Notes: generated by a model from the letters alone, not told the origin. A DNA stretch of 64,000 nucleotides from Sphingomonas_R arantia (GCF_042682045.1 NZ_JBHUGS010000002.1:1116001-1180000); one strand, 5' to 3'. Shown: positions 7,710 to 17,855, numbered from the stretch's first letter. Numbers and translations are program-made.

Positions 7710-10039
7710 GCATCGTCGACACCGCAAAGTCCGCAGCGCAAGGCGTCGTGCAGGGCGTCATGTCCAAGCTCGTGCCGCTCGCCCCCGACAGCTGGATTCC
7801 CGGCGGCACGCCCGATCCGCTGATCCGCCACCAGCACGGTCTGATCGGCACGGAGGTCTCGCGGCTCGACGGCCCGCTCAAGGTGCGCGGCGCGGCCCGG
7901 TTCGCCGCGGAGGTCCCGCTCGACAACCTGACCTACGCCGCGCTCGTCTTCTCGACGATCGCGCGCGGCCGGATCGCCACGCTCGACACGACCGCGGCGG
8001 AGGCGGCCCCCGGCGTCGTGCTCGTCATGACCCACCGCAACGCGCTGCAGATGAATGCGCCCGCGATGTTCGGCACGTCGGCCACCGCCTGCGGAGCGAG
8101 CAACCTGCCGGTGATGCAGGACGACCAAGTCCACTGGAACGGCCAGCCGGTCGCGCTCGTCCTCGCCGAAACGCAGGAGCAGGCCGATCATGCCGCGTCG
8201 CTGATCGCGGTCGGTTACGCCGCCGACCCGTCGGTCACCGCCTTTGCTCATGCCAAGGCGCAAGGCACCAAGCCCGGCCTGTTCATGGGCCAGCCGCTCC
8301 AGAACATCGTCGGCGATGCGGAGGCGACGCTCGCGAAGGCACCGCACAAGGTCGACCAGACCTACCGCACCCCCCGCCACAACCACAACGCGATCGAACC
8401 GCACGCCGCCACCATCGCCTGGGACGGCGACACCTTGCTCCTCCACGACGCGACGCAGATGGTGAGCAGCCACGCCGCGACCGTCGCCGACATCTTCGGG
8501 CTCCAGGCGGATCAGGTCCGCGTGATCTCGCCCTATGTCGGCGGCGGGTTCGGGTCGAAGGCGCTGTGGGATCACCAGATCCTGGGTGCCGCCGCGGCGC
8601 GGCTCGTCGGCCGCCCGGTCCGCATCGCCCTGTCGCGCGAGGGCGTCTACCGCATCGTCGGCGGTCGCACGCTGACCGAGCAGCGCGTCGCACTCGGCGC
8701 GGAGCCGGACGGTCGCTTCACCGCGCTGATCCACGACGGCACGGTGGCGATGACGCCGCACAACAACATGCCCGAACCGTTCATCCTCGGCACGCGCTCC
8801 GGCTATGCCGCGGACAGTTTCAAGCTGTCGGTCGACACCGTCACGATGAACATGATGGCCAACACCTTCATGCGCGCGCCCGGTGAATCCGTCGGCACCT
8901 TCGCGCTGGAATCGGCGATCGACGAACTCGCCGACGAACTCGGCATGGACCCGATCGCGCTGCGCATCCGCAACGAGCCGACCAAGGATCCGCTGTCCGG
9001 CCTGCCCTTTTCCTCCCGCCACCTCGTCGCCGCATGGCGCGCGGGGGCGGAACGGTTCGGCTGGGACGCGCGGCCTGCGGTGCCGGGGTCGCGGCGCGAA
9101 GGCGAATGGCTGGTCGGCATGGGCTGTGCCGCCGCGACCTACCCCTATTACCGCATGCCCGGCGCCGCCGCGCGCATCACGCTGACCCGCGACGGGGAGG
9201 CGCTGATCGAGGTCGCCGCGCACGAGATGGGCATGGGCACCACCACCACGACGGCGATGATCGCCGCCGAACGGCTCGGCCTGCCGATCGATCGGATCAT
9301 GGTGCGTTACGGCGACTCGATCATCCCCGGCGCGATCATGGCCGGCGGATCGCAACAGACCGCGGCGATCGGCGCGGCGGTCATCGCCGCGCACCGCGCA
9401 CTCGTCGCCGAACTGCTCAAGCTCGCCGGCAACGACTCTCCGCTCGCCGGTCTGTCACCGGACGAGGTCGGCAGCGAGGATGGCGGCCTCACCCGGATCG
9501 ACGACGCCACCCGCCGCGAAAGCTACGCCTCGATCCTCGGCCGGGCGCAGCGTGACACCGTCGTCGTCGCGGAACAGGCATCGCCCCCGCTCGAACAGAT
9601 GCACTGGTCGATGCACTCCTACGGCGCGATGTTCTGCGAAGCGCGCGTCAACGCGGTCACCGGTGAAACCCGCATCGCGCGGTTCCTAGGCTCGTTCGAC
9701 ACCGGCCGCATCCTCAACCACAAGACCGCACGCAGCCAGTTTCGCGGTGGCATCATCATGGGCCTCGGCATGGCGCTGATGGAGGAAACGCAGTTCGACG
9801 AGCGCAACGGCCGGATCATGAACCCCAGCCTGGCCGAATATCACATGCCCGTGCATGCCGATGTGCCCGACATCGACGTGATCTGGACCGACATCGCCGA
9901 TCCGCACACCCCGATGGGTGCGCACGGCATCGGCGAAATCGGCATCACCGGCGTCGCCGCCGCGGTCGCCAACGCGGTCCACAACGCCACCGGCCGCCGC
10001 GTCCGCGACCTGCCGATCACACTGGACAAGCTGCTCTAG
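7706..10039 (+). CDS. paoC: Molybdopterin-binding catalytic subunit, aldehyde oxidoreductase type (PaoC/YagR)
   Basis: A 777-residue catalytic subunit with Ald_Xan_dh_C-type domains. It carries the cofactor motifs GGGFGSK, FMRAPGES (the FRAPG region), the QQTAAIGAA loop and, near the C-terminus, HGIGEIGITG with the catalytic glutamate. Family members oxidise aldehydes or N-heterocycles using water as the oxygen source; the substrate cannot be read from the sequence. No PaoD/XdhC-like sulfuration chaperone gene is in the window, so one must act from elsewhere. The last gene of the operon, it is followed by a 13-bp hairpin. Confidence 0.93.
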   Translation: MSIVDTAKSAAQGVVQGVMSKLVPLAPDSWIPGGTPDPLIRHQHGLIGTEVSRLDGPLKVRGAARFAAEVPLDNLTYAALVFSTIARGRIATLDTTAAEAAPGVVLVMTHRNALQMNAPAMFGTSATACGASNLPVMQDDQVHWNGQPVALVLAETQEQADHAASLIAVGYAADPSVTAFAHAKAQGTKPGLFMGQPLQNIVGDAEATLAKAPHKVDQTYRTPRHNHNAIEPHAATIAWDGDTLLLHDATQMVSSHAATVADIFGLQADQVRVISPYVGGGFGSKALWDHQILGAAAARLVGRPVRIALSREGVYRIVGGRTLTEQRVALGAEPDGRFTALIHDGTVAMTPHNNMPEPFILGTRSGYAADSFKLSVDTVTMNMMANTFMRAPGESVGTFALESAIDELADELGMDPIALRIRNEPTKDPLSGLPFSSRHLVAAWRAGAERFGWDARPAVPGSRREGEWLVGMGCAAATYPYYRMPGAAARITLTRDGEALIEVAAHEMGMGTTTTTAMIAAERLGLPIDRIMVRYGDSIIPGAIMAGGSQQTAAIGAAVIAAHRALVAELLKLAGNDSPLAGLSPDEVGSEDGGLTRIDDATRRESYASILGRAQRDTVVVAEQASPPLEQMHWSMHSYGAMFCEARVNAVTGETRIARFLGSFDTGRILNHKTARSQFRGGIIMGLGMALMEETQFDERNGRIMNPSLAEYHMPVHADVPDIDVIWTDIADPHTPMGAHGIGEIGITGVAAAVANAVHNATGRRVRDLPITLDKLL

Positions 10040-10058
10040 GCCCGCACGCCTCACTGCC

Positions 10059-10097
10059 GTTGCGGGCCGGCCACGGTCGCTGTTGCCGGCCCGCAAC
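10059..10097 (+). terminator. Hairpin after paoC
   Basis: A perfect 13-bp inverted repeat (10059-10071 and 10085-10097, arm GTTGCGGGCCGGC) with a 13-base loop lies 20 bases after the paoC stop. It lacks a real T tract (atgtctt follows), so it may be a Rho-assisted terminator or an RNA-stabilising 3' structure. Confidence 0.5.
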
Positions 10098-10172
10098 ATG
10101 TCTTGACAGCGCAGGTCGATCCCCGGACCTTGGACCCGACATTGCCGTCGGACTCCATCAGCGGGCGCGACC

Positions 10173-11081
10173 ATGAATTCACGTCAGATCGAGGTTTTCC
10201 ACGCCGTTTATTCCAGCAAGTCGGTCAGCGCCGCCGCCCGGATCCTGAACGTCTCGCAACCCTCGGTCAGCAAGATCCTGAAGCACACAGAAGACCGCCT
10301 CGGCTTCAGCCTGTTCCAGCTCGTCCGCGGGCGGCTGGTCGCGACCGAGGAAGCGCATATCCTGTTCGGCAAGGCAGACGAACTCAACACCCGCATCGGC
10401 CTGTTCCAGCAGACCGCACGCAACCTGAAATCCAGTACCGAAGGGATCATCCGGATCGGCGTGCTGCCCTCGCTCGCGCTGTCCGTGGTGCCGGAGGCGA
10501 TCGCGCGGTTCGGTGCGGTGGCCCCGCGCGTCGGCTTCGACATCAGCACGATTCATCACGACACGTTCCGCACGGCGCTCACCGCGCGCGACTGCGATTT
10601 TGTGATCGGCCATCACCTGCTGCGCGATCCCGGCATCACCCCCGTCCCGCTCGGCACCGGGCGGCTCGGCGCGCTGTTCCGGCGCGACCTGATCCCCGGC
10701 GCGCACGACCGGATCGACCGCGACATGCTGCGCGACCATGACGTCATCAGCCTGGCGCCCAGCGTCGCGATCGCCGGCCTCGCCGCACCGTTGCTGGCGG
10801 ACCGGCCGTCGCGTCGCCGCGTCATTACGGTCCGAACGGTCTATGTCGCCGGTGCGCTGGCGCGGGAGGGGGCGGGCGTCGCGATCATCGACGAATTTAC
10901 CGCGCGCGGCCTCGCCACGCCCGACCTCTGCTTCCTGCCGCTCGATCCGGTCGTCACGTTCGACCTGAATGCGCTGCACATGGCCGAACTTCCGCTGTCG
11001 CGCCTGACGCGCAGCTTCCTCGATCTCGTCCGCCAGATCCTCGTCCCCGCCGCGGGCAGTCCGGGCGCCACCCCGGCCTGA
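10173..11081 (+). CDS. LysR-family transcriptional regulator
   Basis: A 302-residue regulator with an N-terminal winged HTH (residues 1-60; VSAAARILNVSQPSVSKILKHTEDRLG) and a LysR substrate-binding domain from about 90, beginning IRIGVLPSLALSVVPEAI. LysR proteins usually control adjacent genes in response to a small effector. It sits between paoABC and the TonB receptor-peptidase locus, all on the same strand, and could regulate either; its position just ahead of the receptor gene suggests the latter. No strong ribosome site precedes the ATG. The end is Pro/Gly/Ala-rich and probably disordered. Confidence 0.9.
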   Translation: MNSRQIEVFHAVYSSKSVSAAARILNVSQPSVSKILKHTEDRLGFSLFQLVRGRLVATEEAHILFGKADELNTRIGLFQQTARNLKSSTEGIIRIGVLPSLALSVVPEAIARFGAVAPRVGFDISTIHHDTFRTALTARDCDFVIGHHLLRDPGITPVPLGTGRLGALFRRDLIPGAHDRIDRDMLRDHDVISLAPSVAIAGLAAPLLADRPSRRRVITVRTVYVAGALAREGAGVAIIDEFTARGLATPDLCFLPLDPVVTFDLNALHMAELPLSRLTRSFLDLVRQILVPAAGSPGATPA

Positions 11082-11311
11082 CGGCGCACCCGCGCGGGCG
11101 CCATGCCCAAAAGCTATGACCTGCATCCGAAATGATCGGGACATGTCATAAATTATACCGCGCGCGTTCGAACAGGCGACATATAGTGGCGATCACGGGA
11201 GAGGCGGGGACATAAACAAATCTCTATTCCGTGTCGGGGGACATAATCGATGCACGCGTGCCAAGCGCGGCATCTCGCCGGAATGGACGTAAGCCCAGGG
11301 GGGCCGCCGTC

Positions 11312-13657
11312 ATGATTGCTCTACTCCGTACGCAGCTGCTGCTCGGCGCCGCGATGTCGGTCGCCACGCCGGCGCTGGCCCAGCAGGCCGCCGAGACCGC
11401 ACCGCCCGCCGATGCCACCACCGCGGATAGCGACCCGAACACCATCGGCGCATCGCGGGGCGAGTCGGGCGAGATCGTCGTCACCGCGCTGAAGCGCGCC
11501 GCGACGGTGCAGACGATCCCGATCGCGATCACCGCGCTCGGCGACAAGGGGCTCGCCAACCTCGGCGCCACGACGATCGCCGACATCATCCGCCAGGTCC
11601 CCGGCCTCCAGCTGACCGAAAGCGACTCCGGCCGCACGCGCGTGTCGATCCGCGGCGTCCAGGCGGCCGGGGAATCCACTGTCGGGCTCTACTACGGCGA
11701 AACCCCGCTCACCGGCCCGTCGGGCGTCAGCTCCGATCCCGGCGGCAACACCCCAAACCTGAACCTGTTCGATGTCGAACGGGTCGAGGTGCTGCGCGGG
11801 CCGCAGGGAACGCTCTACGGCTCCGGTTCGATGGGCGGCACGCTGCGCGTCCTGTTCAAGCAACCCGACGCAACGCGCTACGAAGGGGCCACCGAACTCC
11901 AGATCTCGGACACCCGTAACGGATCGCTCGGCTTCTTCGCCAAGGGCGCGGTCAACGTGCCGCTGATCGCGGACAAGCTCGCCGCGCGCGCCGTCCTCTA
12001 CCGCGAACGCAGCGGCGGCTTCGTCGACTATACCACCCTGCCGCGCCGCGACGTGAACCGCGCTAATTTCGAAGGCGGCCGCTTCATGCTCGGCCTGACG
12101 CCGAACGAGGACATCTCGATCGTCGGCACCGCGCTCGTCCAGACGCAGCGGATCGGCGGCACGTCGCAATGGACCTCCACGCTCGGGCCCTACCAGAACG
12201 ACGCGCAGGTGTTTCAGCCGTGGTACGACAAGCTACAGCTCTACAACGGCACCGGCCGGTTCGACCTGGGCTTCGCCACCGTCACCGCCATCACGTCCTG
12301 GTATAAATGGAAGGTCGAATCGACGAACGACAACGTCCGATCCTATGCGAACGTCATCTCGCGCAACACGTGGTGCCCGCTCTACACGCGGATCCAGACC
12401 GGCGTGAACACGACGACCTGCAACGCCGCGCAACGCACAGCCTACCAGGCCTATGCCCAGTCCAAGCAGCCGATCGGCGCGTTCCAGCCGCGGTTCGTCA
12501 AGAACTTCACCAACGAACTGCGCGTCTCGTCGAACGGCACCGGCCCGTTCTCCTACACCGTCGGCATGTTCCTAGAGGACCGCAACGACCGCGTCGACAC
12601 CATCGTGTTCCCGGGCGACGCCGCAACCGGGGAACAGCGCCAGCCGACCGAAAATCTCGGCGGCCGCTACGTCACCAGCGCGGTGAAGCAAACCGCGTTC
12701 TTCGGCGAGGGCAGCTACCGCATCCTCGAACCGCTGACCGCGACGATCGGCCTGCGCCATTACGACTTCAAGAAGACGGTCGGCGGCGAATATCTCGGCT
12801 ACAACTTCTTCAACGGGCAGGAACCGCGCGCCTATGAGGAAACGACCGCCAACGCCAAAGGCTGGGTGAAGAAGTTCAATCTCGACTTCAGGCTGTCGCG
12901 CAACGTCCTGCTCTATGCCAACGCCGCGCAGGGCTTCCGCCCCGGCGGCGCGAACAACATCCCCAACCTGCCGTCGCAATATCTGGTCTACGCGCCGGAC
13001 TCGCTCTGGAACTACGAAGTCGGCGTCAAGACGTCGCTGTTCGATCGGCGCGCGACGCTCAACGTCACCGCCTACCGCACCGATTGGAAGGACGTGCAGA
13101 CCTCTGTCTCTACGCTCCAGACCGGCGGCGGCAACTTCTCCTTCATCTACAACCTCGCCGGCGTGACGGTGGAGGGGCTGGAAGTGGAAGCGACCGCCAA
13201 TCCGTTCGCCGGGCTCTCGTTCAACGGCTCGTTCAATTACAATAATGCCCGGCTCGATGCGGATCAGGTCGATGACACCGGCTTCGTCGTCGCCGCCGGG
13301 CTCGAAGGCGACAAGCTGACCTACGTGCCGCGCATGACCGCGTCGGCGGGTGCCGAATATCGCTGGCCGCTGTTCGGCAATTTCGAAGGTTACGCGCGTG
13401 CCGACTATACCTACACCGGCAAGATGAACACCGAACTGCGCCCGACCAACGCCTTCTACCGCGAGGTCGGCAAGTTCAGCATCGTGAACGCCAGGATCGG
13501 TATGGAAACCGGCGACTTCGGTGTCTTCCTGTTCGTCAACAATGTCTTCGACGAACTCGGCATCAACCGGGTCAGTTCGGCGACCGGCGTGTCGGATACC
13601 TATGTCAGCGCCCGCCCGCGCACCGTCGGCCTCAACATGCGCAAGAGCTTCCGCTGA
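11312..13657 (+). CDS. TonB-dependent outer-membrane receptor
   Basis: A 781-residue outer-membrane transporter. Signal peptide about 1-24 (ending ALAQQ), TonB box at 54-61 (EIVVTALKR), plug domain with VPGLQLTESDSGRTRVSIRG and VERVEVLRGPQGTLYGSGSMGGTLR, then a beta barrel ending in a C-terminal aromatic residue (MRKSFR). The ATG at 11312 is preferred because AGGGGGG lies 5-11 bases upstream and it begins a proper signal peptide. Its stop overlaps the downstream frame, so receptor and two exported peptidases form one unit, which suggests uptake of peptides or peptide-like compounds. Confidence 0.95.
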   Translation: MIALLRTQLLLGAAMSVATPALAQQAAETAPPADATTADSDPNTIGASRGESGEIVVTALKRAATVQTIPIAITALGDKGLANLGATTIADIIRQVPGLQLTESDSGRTRVSIRGVQAAGESTVGLYYGETPLTGPSGVSSDPGGNTPNLNLFDVERVEVLRGPQGTLYGSGSMGGTLRVLFKQPDATRYEGATELQISDTRNGSLGFFAKGAVNVPLIADKLAARAVLYRERSGGFVDYTTLPRRDVNRANFEGGRFMLGLTPNEDISIVGTALVQTQRIGGTSQWTSTLGPYQNDAQVFQPWYDKLQLYNGTGRFDLGFATVTAITSWYKWKVESTNDNVRSYANVISRNTWCPLYTRIQTGVNTTTCNAAQRTAYQAYAQSKQPIGAFQPRFVKNFTNELRVSSNGTGPFSYTVGMFLEDRNDRVDTIVFPGDAATGEQRQPTENLGGRYVTSAVKQTAFFGEGSYRILEPLTATIGLRHYDFKKTVGGEYLGYNFFNGQEPRAYEETTANAKGWVKKFNLDFRLSRNVLLYANAAQGFRPGGANNIPNLPSQYLVYAPDSLWNYEVGVKTSLFDRRATLNVTAYRTDWKDVQTSVSTLQTGGGNFSFIYNLAGVTVEGLEVEATANPFAGLSFNGSFNYNNARLDADQVDDTGFVVAAGLEGDKLTYVPRMTASAGAEYRWPLFGNFEGYARADYTYTGKMNTELRPTNAFYREVGKFSIVNARIGMETGDFGVFLFVNNVFDELGINRVSSATGVSDTYVSARPRTVGLNMRKSFR

Positions 13658-13686
13658 TGCCCCGCCTTTCCAGAAGGACACTCGCC

Positions 13687-14961
13687 GTGAACCACCCCCT
13701 CCTCGCCCTCGCCGCCGCACTCGCGCTCCCCGCCGCGGCTGCCAACGCCGCCGACTATGACGCCAGCGCCAAAGCGTTGCTCGCCAGCCCGAAGTTCAAG
13801 GCGGCCAAGGCGAAGATCGACGCCGACTACGACACCGTCGTCGCCGACATCGTCAAGCTCACCGAAATCCCCGCCCCGCCCTTCAAGGAAGCGGCCCGCG
13901 CCGCCGCCTATTCCGACATGCTGAAGGCGGTCGGCCTGACCGACGTCACCACCGATGCGGAGGGCAACACCTACGGCATCCGCAAGGGCACCGGCGGCGG
14001 CCCGCTGATCGTCATCTCCGCGCATATGGACACGGTGTTCCCGGAAGGCACCGTCACCAAGGTCCGGCGCGAGGGCAACAAGCTCTATGCCCCCGGCGTC
14101 GGCGACGACACGATGAGCCTGCCCGTGCTGCTCACCTTCGTCCGCGCGATGGACGCGGCCAAGTTCACCACCACGTCCGACATCGTCTTCATGGGCAATG
14201 TGGGCGAGGAAGGCCCGGGCGACCTGCGCGGCATGCGGTACCTTTTCACCAAGGGGCCGATGAAGGACCGTGTGAAGGCGTTCATCTCGTTCGAACCCGG
14301 TCTCGCCGGGCGGATCACCGACGCCGGCACCGGATCGCGGCGCTACAAGGTGACGTTCAAGGGGCCCGGCGGCCATTCGATGGGCGCGTTCGGCACCGTC
14401 AACCCGGCCTATGCGATGGCCGCCGCGATGATCGAATTCGGCAAGATGCAGGTGCCGAAGGAGCCGCGCACCGTCTACAATGTGGGCATCGTCGAGGGCG
14501 GCACCTCGGTCAATTCGATCCCGTTCGAAACCGCGATGACCATCGACATGCGGTCGAACGGCAAGGCGGAACTGGCCGCGGAGGAGCAGACCTTCCTCGC
14601 CATCCTGCCGCGCGCGGTGGCGGCCGAGAATGCGGCGCGCGACACGACCGCCGGCAAGATCAGCTTCGACGCGAAGCTGGTCGGCGATCGTCCGGTGGGG
14701 TCGACGCCCAAGACCACCGACATCCACCGCATCGCGACCGCGGTCGCGCAGGCCGGCGGCCTCACCCCGCGCTACGGCGCAGGATCGACCGACTCCAACA
14801 TTCCGATGAGCCTCGGCATCCAGGCGCTCACGCTCGGCTCCGGCTTCGAAAGCTTCCGCTCCCACTCGCTCGACGAAGGGCTGACGCTCGACAAGCCTAA
14901 GAATGTGGACAGCATGGCGCTGGGGCTGGCGACCGTGCTGATGCTCGCCGGCGCGCGCTGA
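13687..14961 (+). CDS. Exported M20-family zinc peptidase
   Basis: A 424-residue metallopeptidase with a signal peptide (1-21, ending AAAANA). Zinc ligands and catalytic motifs are visible: SAHMDTVFP (His113, Asp115), GVGDDTM (140-141), GNVGEEGPGD (catalytic Glu-Glu) and the dimerisation-domain GPGGHSMGAFG. I prefer the GTG at 13687, 8 bases after AGAAGGA, over the ATG at 13657, which overlaps the receptor stop and would put ten basic residues before the signal peptide. Family members remove amino acids from peptides or hydrolyse acylated amino acids. It should act in the periplasm on substrates brought in by the adjacent receptor. Confidence 0.9.
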   Translation: MNHPLLALAAALALPAAAANAADYDASAKALLASPKFKAAKAKIDADYDTVVADIVKLTEIPAPPFKEAARAAAYSDMLKAVGLTDVTTDAEGNTYGIRKGTGGGPLIVISAHMDTVFPEGTVTKVRREGNKLYAPGVGDDTMSLPVLLTFVRAMDAAKFTTTSDIVFMGNVGEEGPGDLRGMRYLFTKGPMKDRVKAFISFEPGLAGRITDAGTGSRRYKVTFKGPGGHSMGAFGTVNPAYAMAAAMIEFGKMQVPKEPRTVYNVGIVEGGTSVNSIPFETAMTIDMRSNGKAELAAEEQTFLAILPRAVAAENAARDTTAGKISFDAKLVGDRPVGSTPKTTDIHRIATAVAQAGGLTPRYGAGSTDSNIPMSLGIQALTLGSGFESFRSHSLDEGLTLDKPKNVDSMALGLATVLMLAGAR

Positions 14962-15020
14962 TGCGACTGCGGCGGCCGTACCCCGCGGCCGCCGATCACC
15001 GACAGGACAGGACACCGGAC

Positions 15021-17786
15021 ATGCGTCATCTGCTGCTCGCCACCACCATGCTCGCTGCCCTGGCCGCCCCCGCGCACGCGGTCGACGCGCCCGCCACCGC
15101 GCGCACCATCGCCGCACCCGAAACCGTCGTCGGCGGCCGACCCGGCGCGGACTATTTCCTGGCCGACTATACCGCGATCTCGAAATGGCTGAACCTGGTG
15201 GCGGGCCAGACCGATCGGATGAAACTGGTCAGCATTGGCAAGACCGCGGAGGGCCGCGACCAGTATATGGCCGTCGTCTCTTCGCCCGATAACATCGCCC
15301 GGCTCGATCATTACCGCGACATCGCCAAGCGCCTCGCACTCGCCAAGGACATGACCGACGACCAGGCCAAGGCGCTGGCGGCGGAGGGCAAGGCCGTCGT
15401 CTGGATGGATGCCGGCCTGCACGCGACGGAGGTCGTCAACGCGCAGACGCACGTCCAGATCATCCACGAAATGCTCACCCGCAACGATCCCGAAACGCTC
15501 CGCCTGCTGGGCGACGACATCATGCTGTTCGTGTTCGCCAATCCGGATGGGCTCGAACTCGTCGCCGACTGGTACATGCGCGATCCGAAGAAGGTCACGA
15601 CGGAATCGATCCCCGTCCTGTACCAGAAATATATCGGCCACGATAACAACCGCGACAGCTTCGCGTCGAACCAGCCCGAAACGACCAACATGAACCGCGC
15701 CGGATACCGCGACTGGTTCCCGCAGATCCTGTACAACCAGCATCAGACGGGACCGATCGGCACCGTCGTCTTCATCCCGCCATTCCGCGATCCCTATAAT
15801 TTCAACAACGAACCGCTCGTCATCAACCAGACCGACGTCGTCGGCGAAATGATGCATGCCCGGCTGGTGGCGCAGGGCAAGGGCGGCTCGGTCATGCGCT
15901 CCGGCGCGCCCTATTCCACCTGGTTCAACGGCGGCGTCCGCACGGTCGGCTATTTCCACAACGTCATCGGTATCCTGACGGAGATCATCGGCAACCCGAC
16001 CCCGATGGAGATCCCGCTCGTCCCGGCGAACCAATTGGCGCGCCAGGACGAGGTCCTGCCGATCGCGCCACAGCCTTGGCATTTCCAGCAGTCGATCGAT
16101 TATGTGAAGGAAATGAACCGCGCGATCCTGGACTATGCCTCGCGCTACCGGGAAACCGTGCTCTACAACCGCTACGTCATGGGGCGGAACCAGATCGCCA
16201 AGGGAAGCCGCGACGAATGGATCGTCACGCCCAAGCGGATCGACGCGCTGAAGGCGGAAGGCGCAAAGCTGGCCAAGGCCAGGCCGCCCGGCGCACTCGA
16301 CGATCTCGTCGGCTACAACAGCCGCGACGTCGTACCGACCGCGCTCTACGCCTCGGTCCTGCACGATCCGGCGATGCGCGCGCCGCGCGCCTACATCATC
16401 CCCGCGGACGGCCAGGCGGACATGCCGACCACCGTCAAGTTCCTTAACTCGCTCATGAAAACCGGCGTCGAGGTCCAGCGCGCACCGGCCGACTTCGACT
16501 TCGGCGGCAAGACCTACAAGGCGGGCAGCTTCGTCGTCCGCACCGATCAGGCCTACCGCCCGCATGTGCTCGACATGTTCGAACCGCAGGATCATCCGCA
16601 GGACTTCGCCTATCCCGGCGGCCCGCCGATCCGGCCCTACGACATCACCGGCTATACGCTTGCGCTCCAGATGAACGTCGCGTTCGATCGCGTGCTCGAC
16701 ACCCCGCCGCCCGCCTTCCCGATCGTGCCCGACGTCCTCGCCGGCCCGCCGCCCGGCGCGGTGATCGGCGCGGACTCGGCCGGCTGGGTCGTCGATCATG
16801 CGATCAACAACAGCTTCACGCTCACCAACCGCCTGCTGAAGGCCCGCCTACCGGTCGAGTGGATGACCGCCCCGACCACCGTCGCGGGCAAGACGCTCGC
16901 CCCCGGCGCGCTGTGGATTCCCGCCTCGGCCAAGGCGCGCGCGATCGTCACCGCCGCGGTCACCGAACTCGGTCTCGACGCCTACGGCATGACCGCCCGG
17001 CCGACCGGCGACGCGATCGCCGTGAAGCCCGTCCGGATCGGCCTCGTCGACCTCTACGGCGGGTCGATGGCGTCCGGCTGGACGCGCTGGATCCTCGAAC
17101 AATATGAGTTTCCCTACACCAAGGTGTTTCCGCAGGAACTCGACAAGGGCGGCCTCAACCGCCGCTACGACGCGCTGGTGTTCCAGAGCGACGTGCTGGG
17201 GCGCGAGGGTCGTCCCGACCGCCCGCAACCCGCCGCCGCCACCCTGCCCGCGCAATATCGCCCCTGGCTCGGCCGCATCACGGAAGAGAAGACGCTGCCC
17301 CAGGTCGCGGCCTTCGCCCGGGCGGGCGGCACCGTCATCACCATCGGCGATGCGTCGCGACTCGGACCCGCGCTCGGCGTACCGGTCACCAACGCGCTGG
17401 CACCCGGCGGCAAGAAGCTGTCGACGACGCAATTCTACGTGCCCGGCTCGATCCTGACCGCGATGGTCGATCCGACCGCACCGCTCGCCTACGGCATGCC
17501 GGCGCGCATGAACCTGTTCTACAACAATAATCCGGTCTTCGCCGGGGCTGGCGACACCCCTGCCGCGCGCCGCGTCAGCTGGTTCGCGCAGGACGATCCG
17601 CTCGTCTCCGGCTGGGCCTGGGGCCAGCGCGCGCTGAACGGCACGGCGGGCGTCGTCGATGCCTCCGTCGGCAAGGGCAAGGTCCTGCTGATGGGGCCGG
17701 AGGTCACGCAGCGTGGCCAGCCCTATGCGACTTTCAAGTTCCTGTTCAACGGGTTACTCTACGGTAGCGGTATCACGAAACCGTAA
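15021..17786 (+). CDS. Exported M14-family zinc carboxypeptidase
   Basis: A 921-residue protein with signal peptide (1-20, ending APAHA) and an N-terminal M14 carboxypeptidase domain (about 45-400). The zinc motif is GLHATE (His134, Glu137), with the third ligand probably in NQHQTG. The remaining C-terminal half (about 450-921) carries no motif I recognise, but such long M14 proteins are common in sphingomonads and Bacteroidota next to TonB receptors. The ATG at 15021 follows AGGACA; the open frame begins 60 bases earlier, overlapping the M20 gene stop. It is the last gene of the receptor-M20-M14 unit. Confidence 0.9.
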   Translation: MRHLLLATTMLAALAAPAHAVDAPATARTIAAPETVVGGRPGADYFLADYTAISKWLNLVAGQTDRMKLVSIGKTAEGRDQYMAVVSSPDNIARLDHYRDIAKRLALAKDMTDDQAKALAAEGKAVVWMDAGLHATEVVNAQTHVQIIHEMLTRNDPETLRLLGDDIMLFVFANPDGLELVADWYMRDPKKVTTESIPVLYQKYIGHDNNRDSFASNQPETTNMNRAGYRDWFPQILYNQHQTGPIGTVVFIPPFRDPYNFNNEPLVINQTDVVGEMMHARLVAQGKGGSVMRSGAPYSTWFNGGVRTVGYFHNVIGILTEIIGNPTPMEIPLVPANQLARQDEVLPIAPQPWHFQQSIDYVKEMNRAILDYASRYRETVLYNRYVMGRNQIAKGSRDEWIVTPKRIDALKAEGAKLAKARPPGALDDLVGYNSRDVVPTALYASVLHDPAMRAPRAYIIPADGQADMPTTVKFLNSLMKTGVEVQRAPADFDFGGKTYKAGSFVVRTDQAYRPHVLDMFEPQDHPQDFAYPGGPPIRPYDITGYTLALQMNVAFDRVLDTPPPAFPIVPDVLAGPPPGAVIGADSAGWVVDHAINNSFTLTNRLLKARLPVEWMTAPTTVAGKTLAPGALWIPASAKARAIVTAAVTELGLDAYGMTARPTGDAIAVKPVRIGLVDLYGGSMASGWTRWILEQYEFPYTKVFPQELDKGGLNRRYDALVFQSDVLGREGRPDRPQPAAATLPAQYRPWLGRITEEKTLPQVAAFARAGGTVITIGDASRLGPALGVPVTNALAPGGKKLSTTQFYVPGSILTAMVDPTAPLAYGMPARMNLFYNNNPVFAGAGDTPAARRVSWFAQDDPLVSGWAWGQRALNGTAGVVDASVGKGKVLLMGPEVTQRGQPYATFKFLFNGLLYGSGITKP

Positions 17787-17823
17787 TGAACCGTGTTAAC
17801 CGAGAAGTCTTTCCGACAATATC

Positions 17824-17855
17824 GAAGGTCCGCGCCGGTTTGCCCGGGCCTTCTC
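17824..17855 (+). terminator. Possible weak terminator after the M14 peptidase
   Basis: An imperfect hairpin (GAAGGTCCG with CGGGCCTTC, one G-U type mismatch) followed by tctcat, about 40 bases after the peptidase stop. There is no proper T tract. Confidence 0.3.

Noticed and set aside
14772..16799. 675-codon minus-strand open frame opposite the M20 and M14 peptidases
   Set aside because: No ribosome site or recognisable domain, Arg/Asp/His-rich composition; the plus strand encodes zinc-peptidase motifs.
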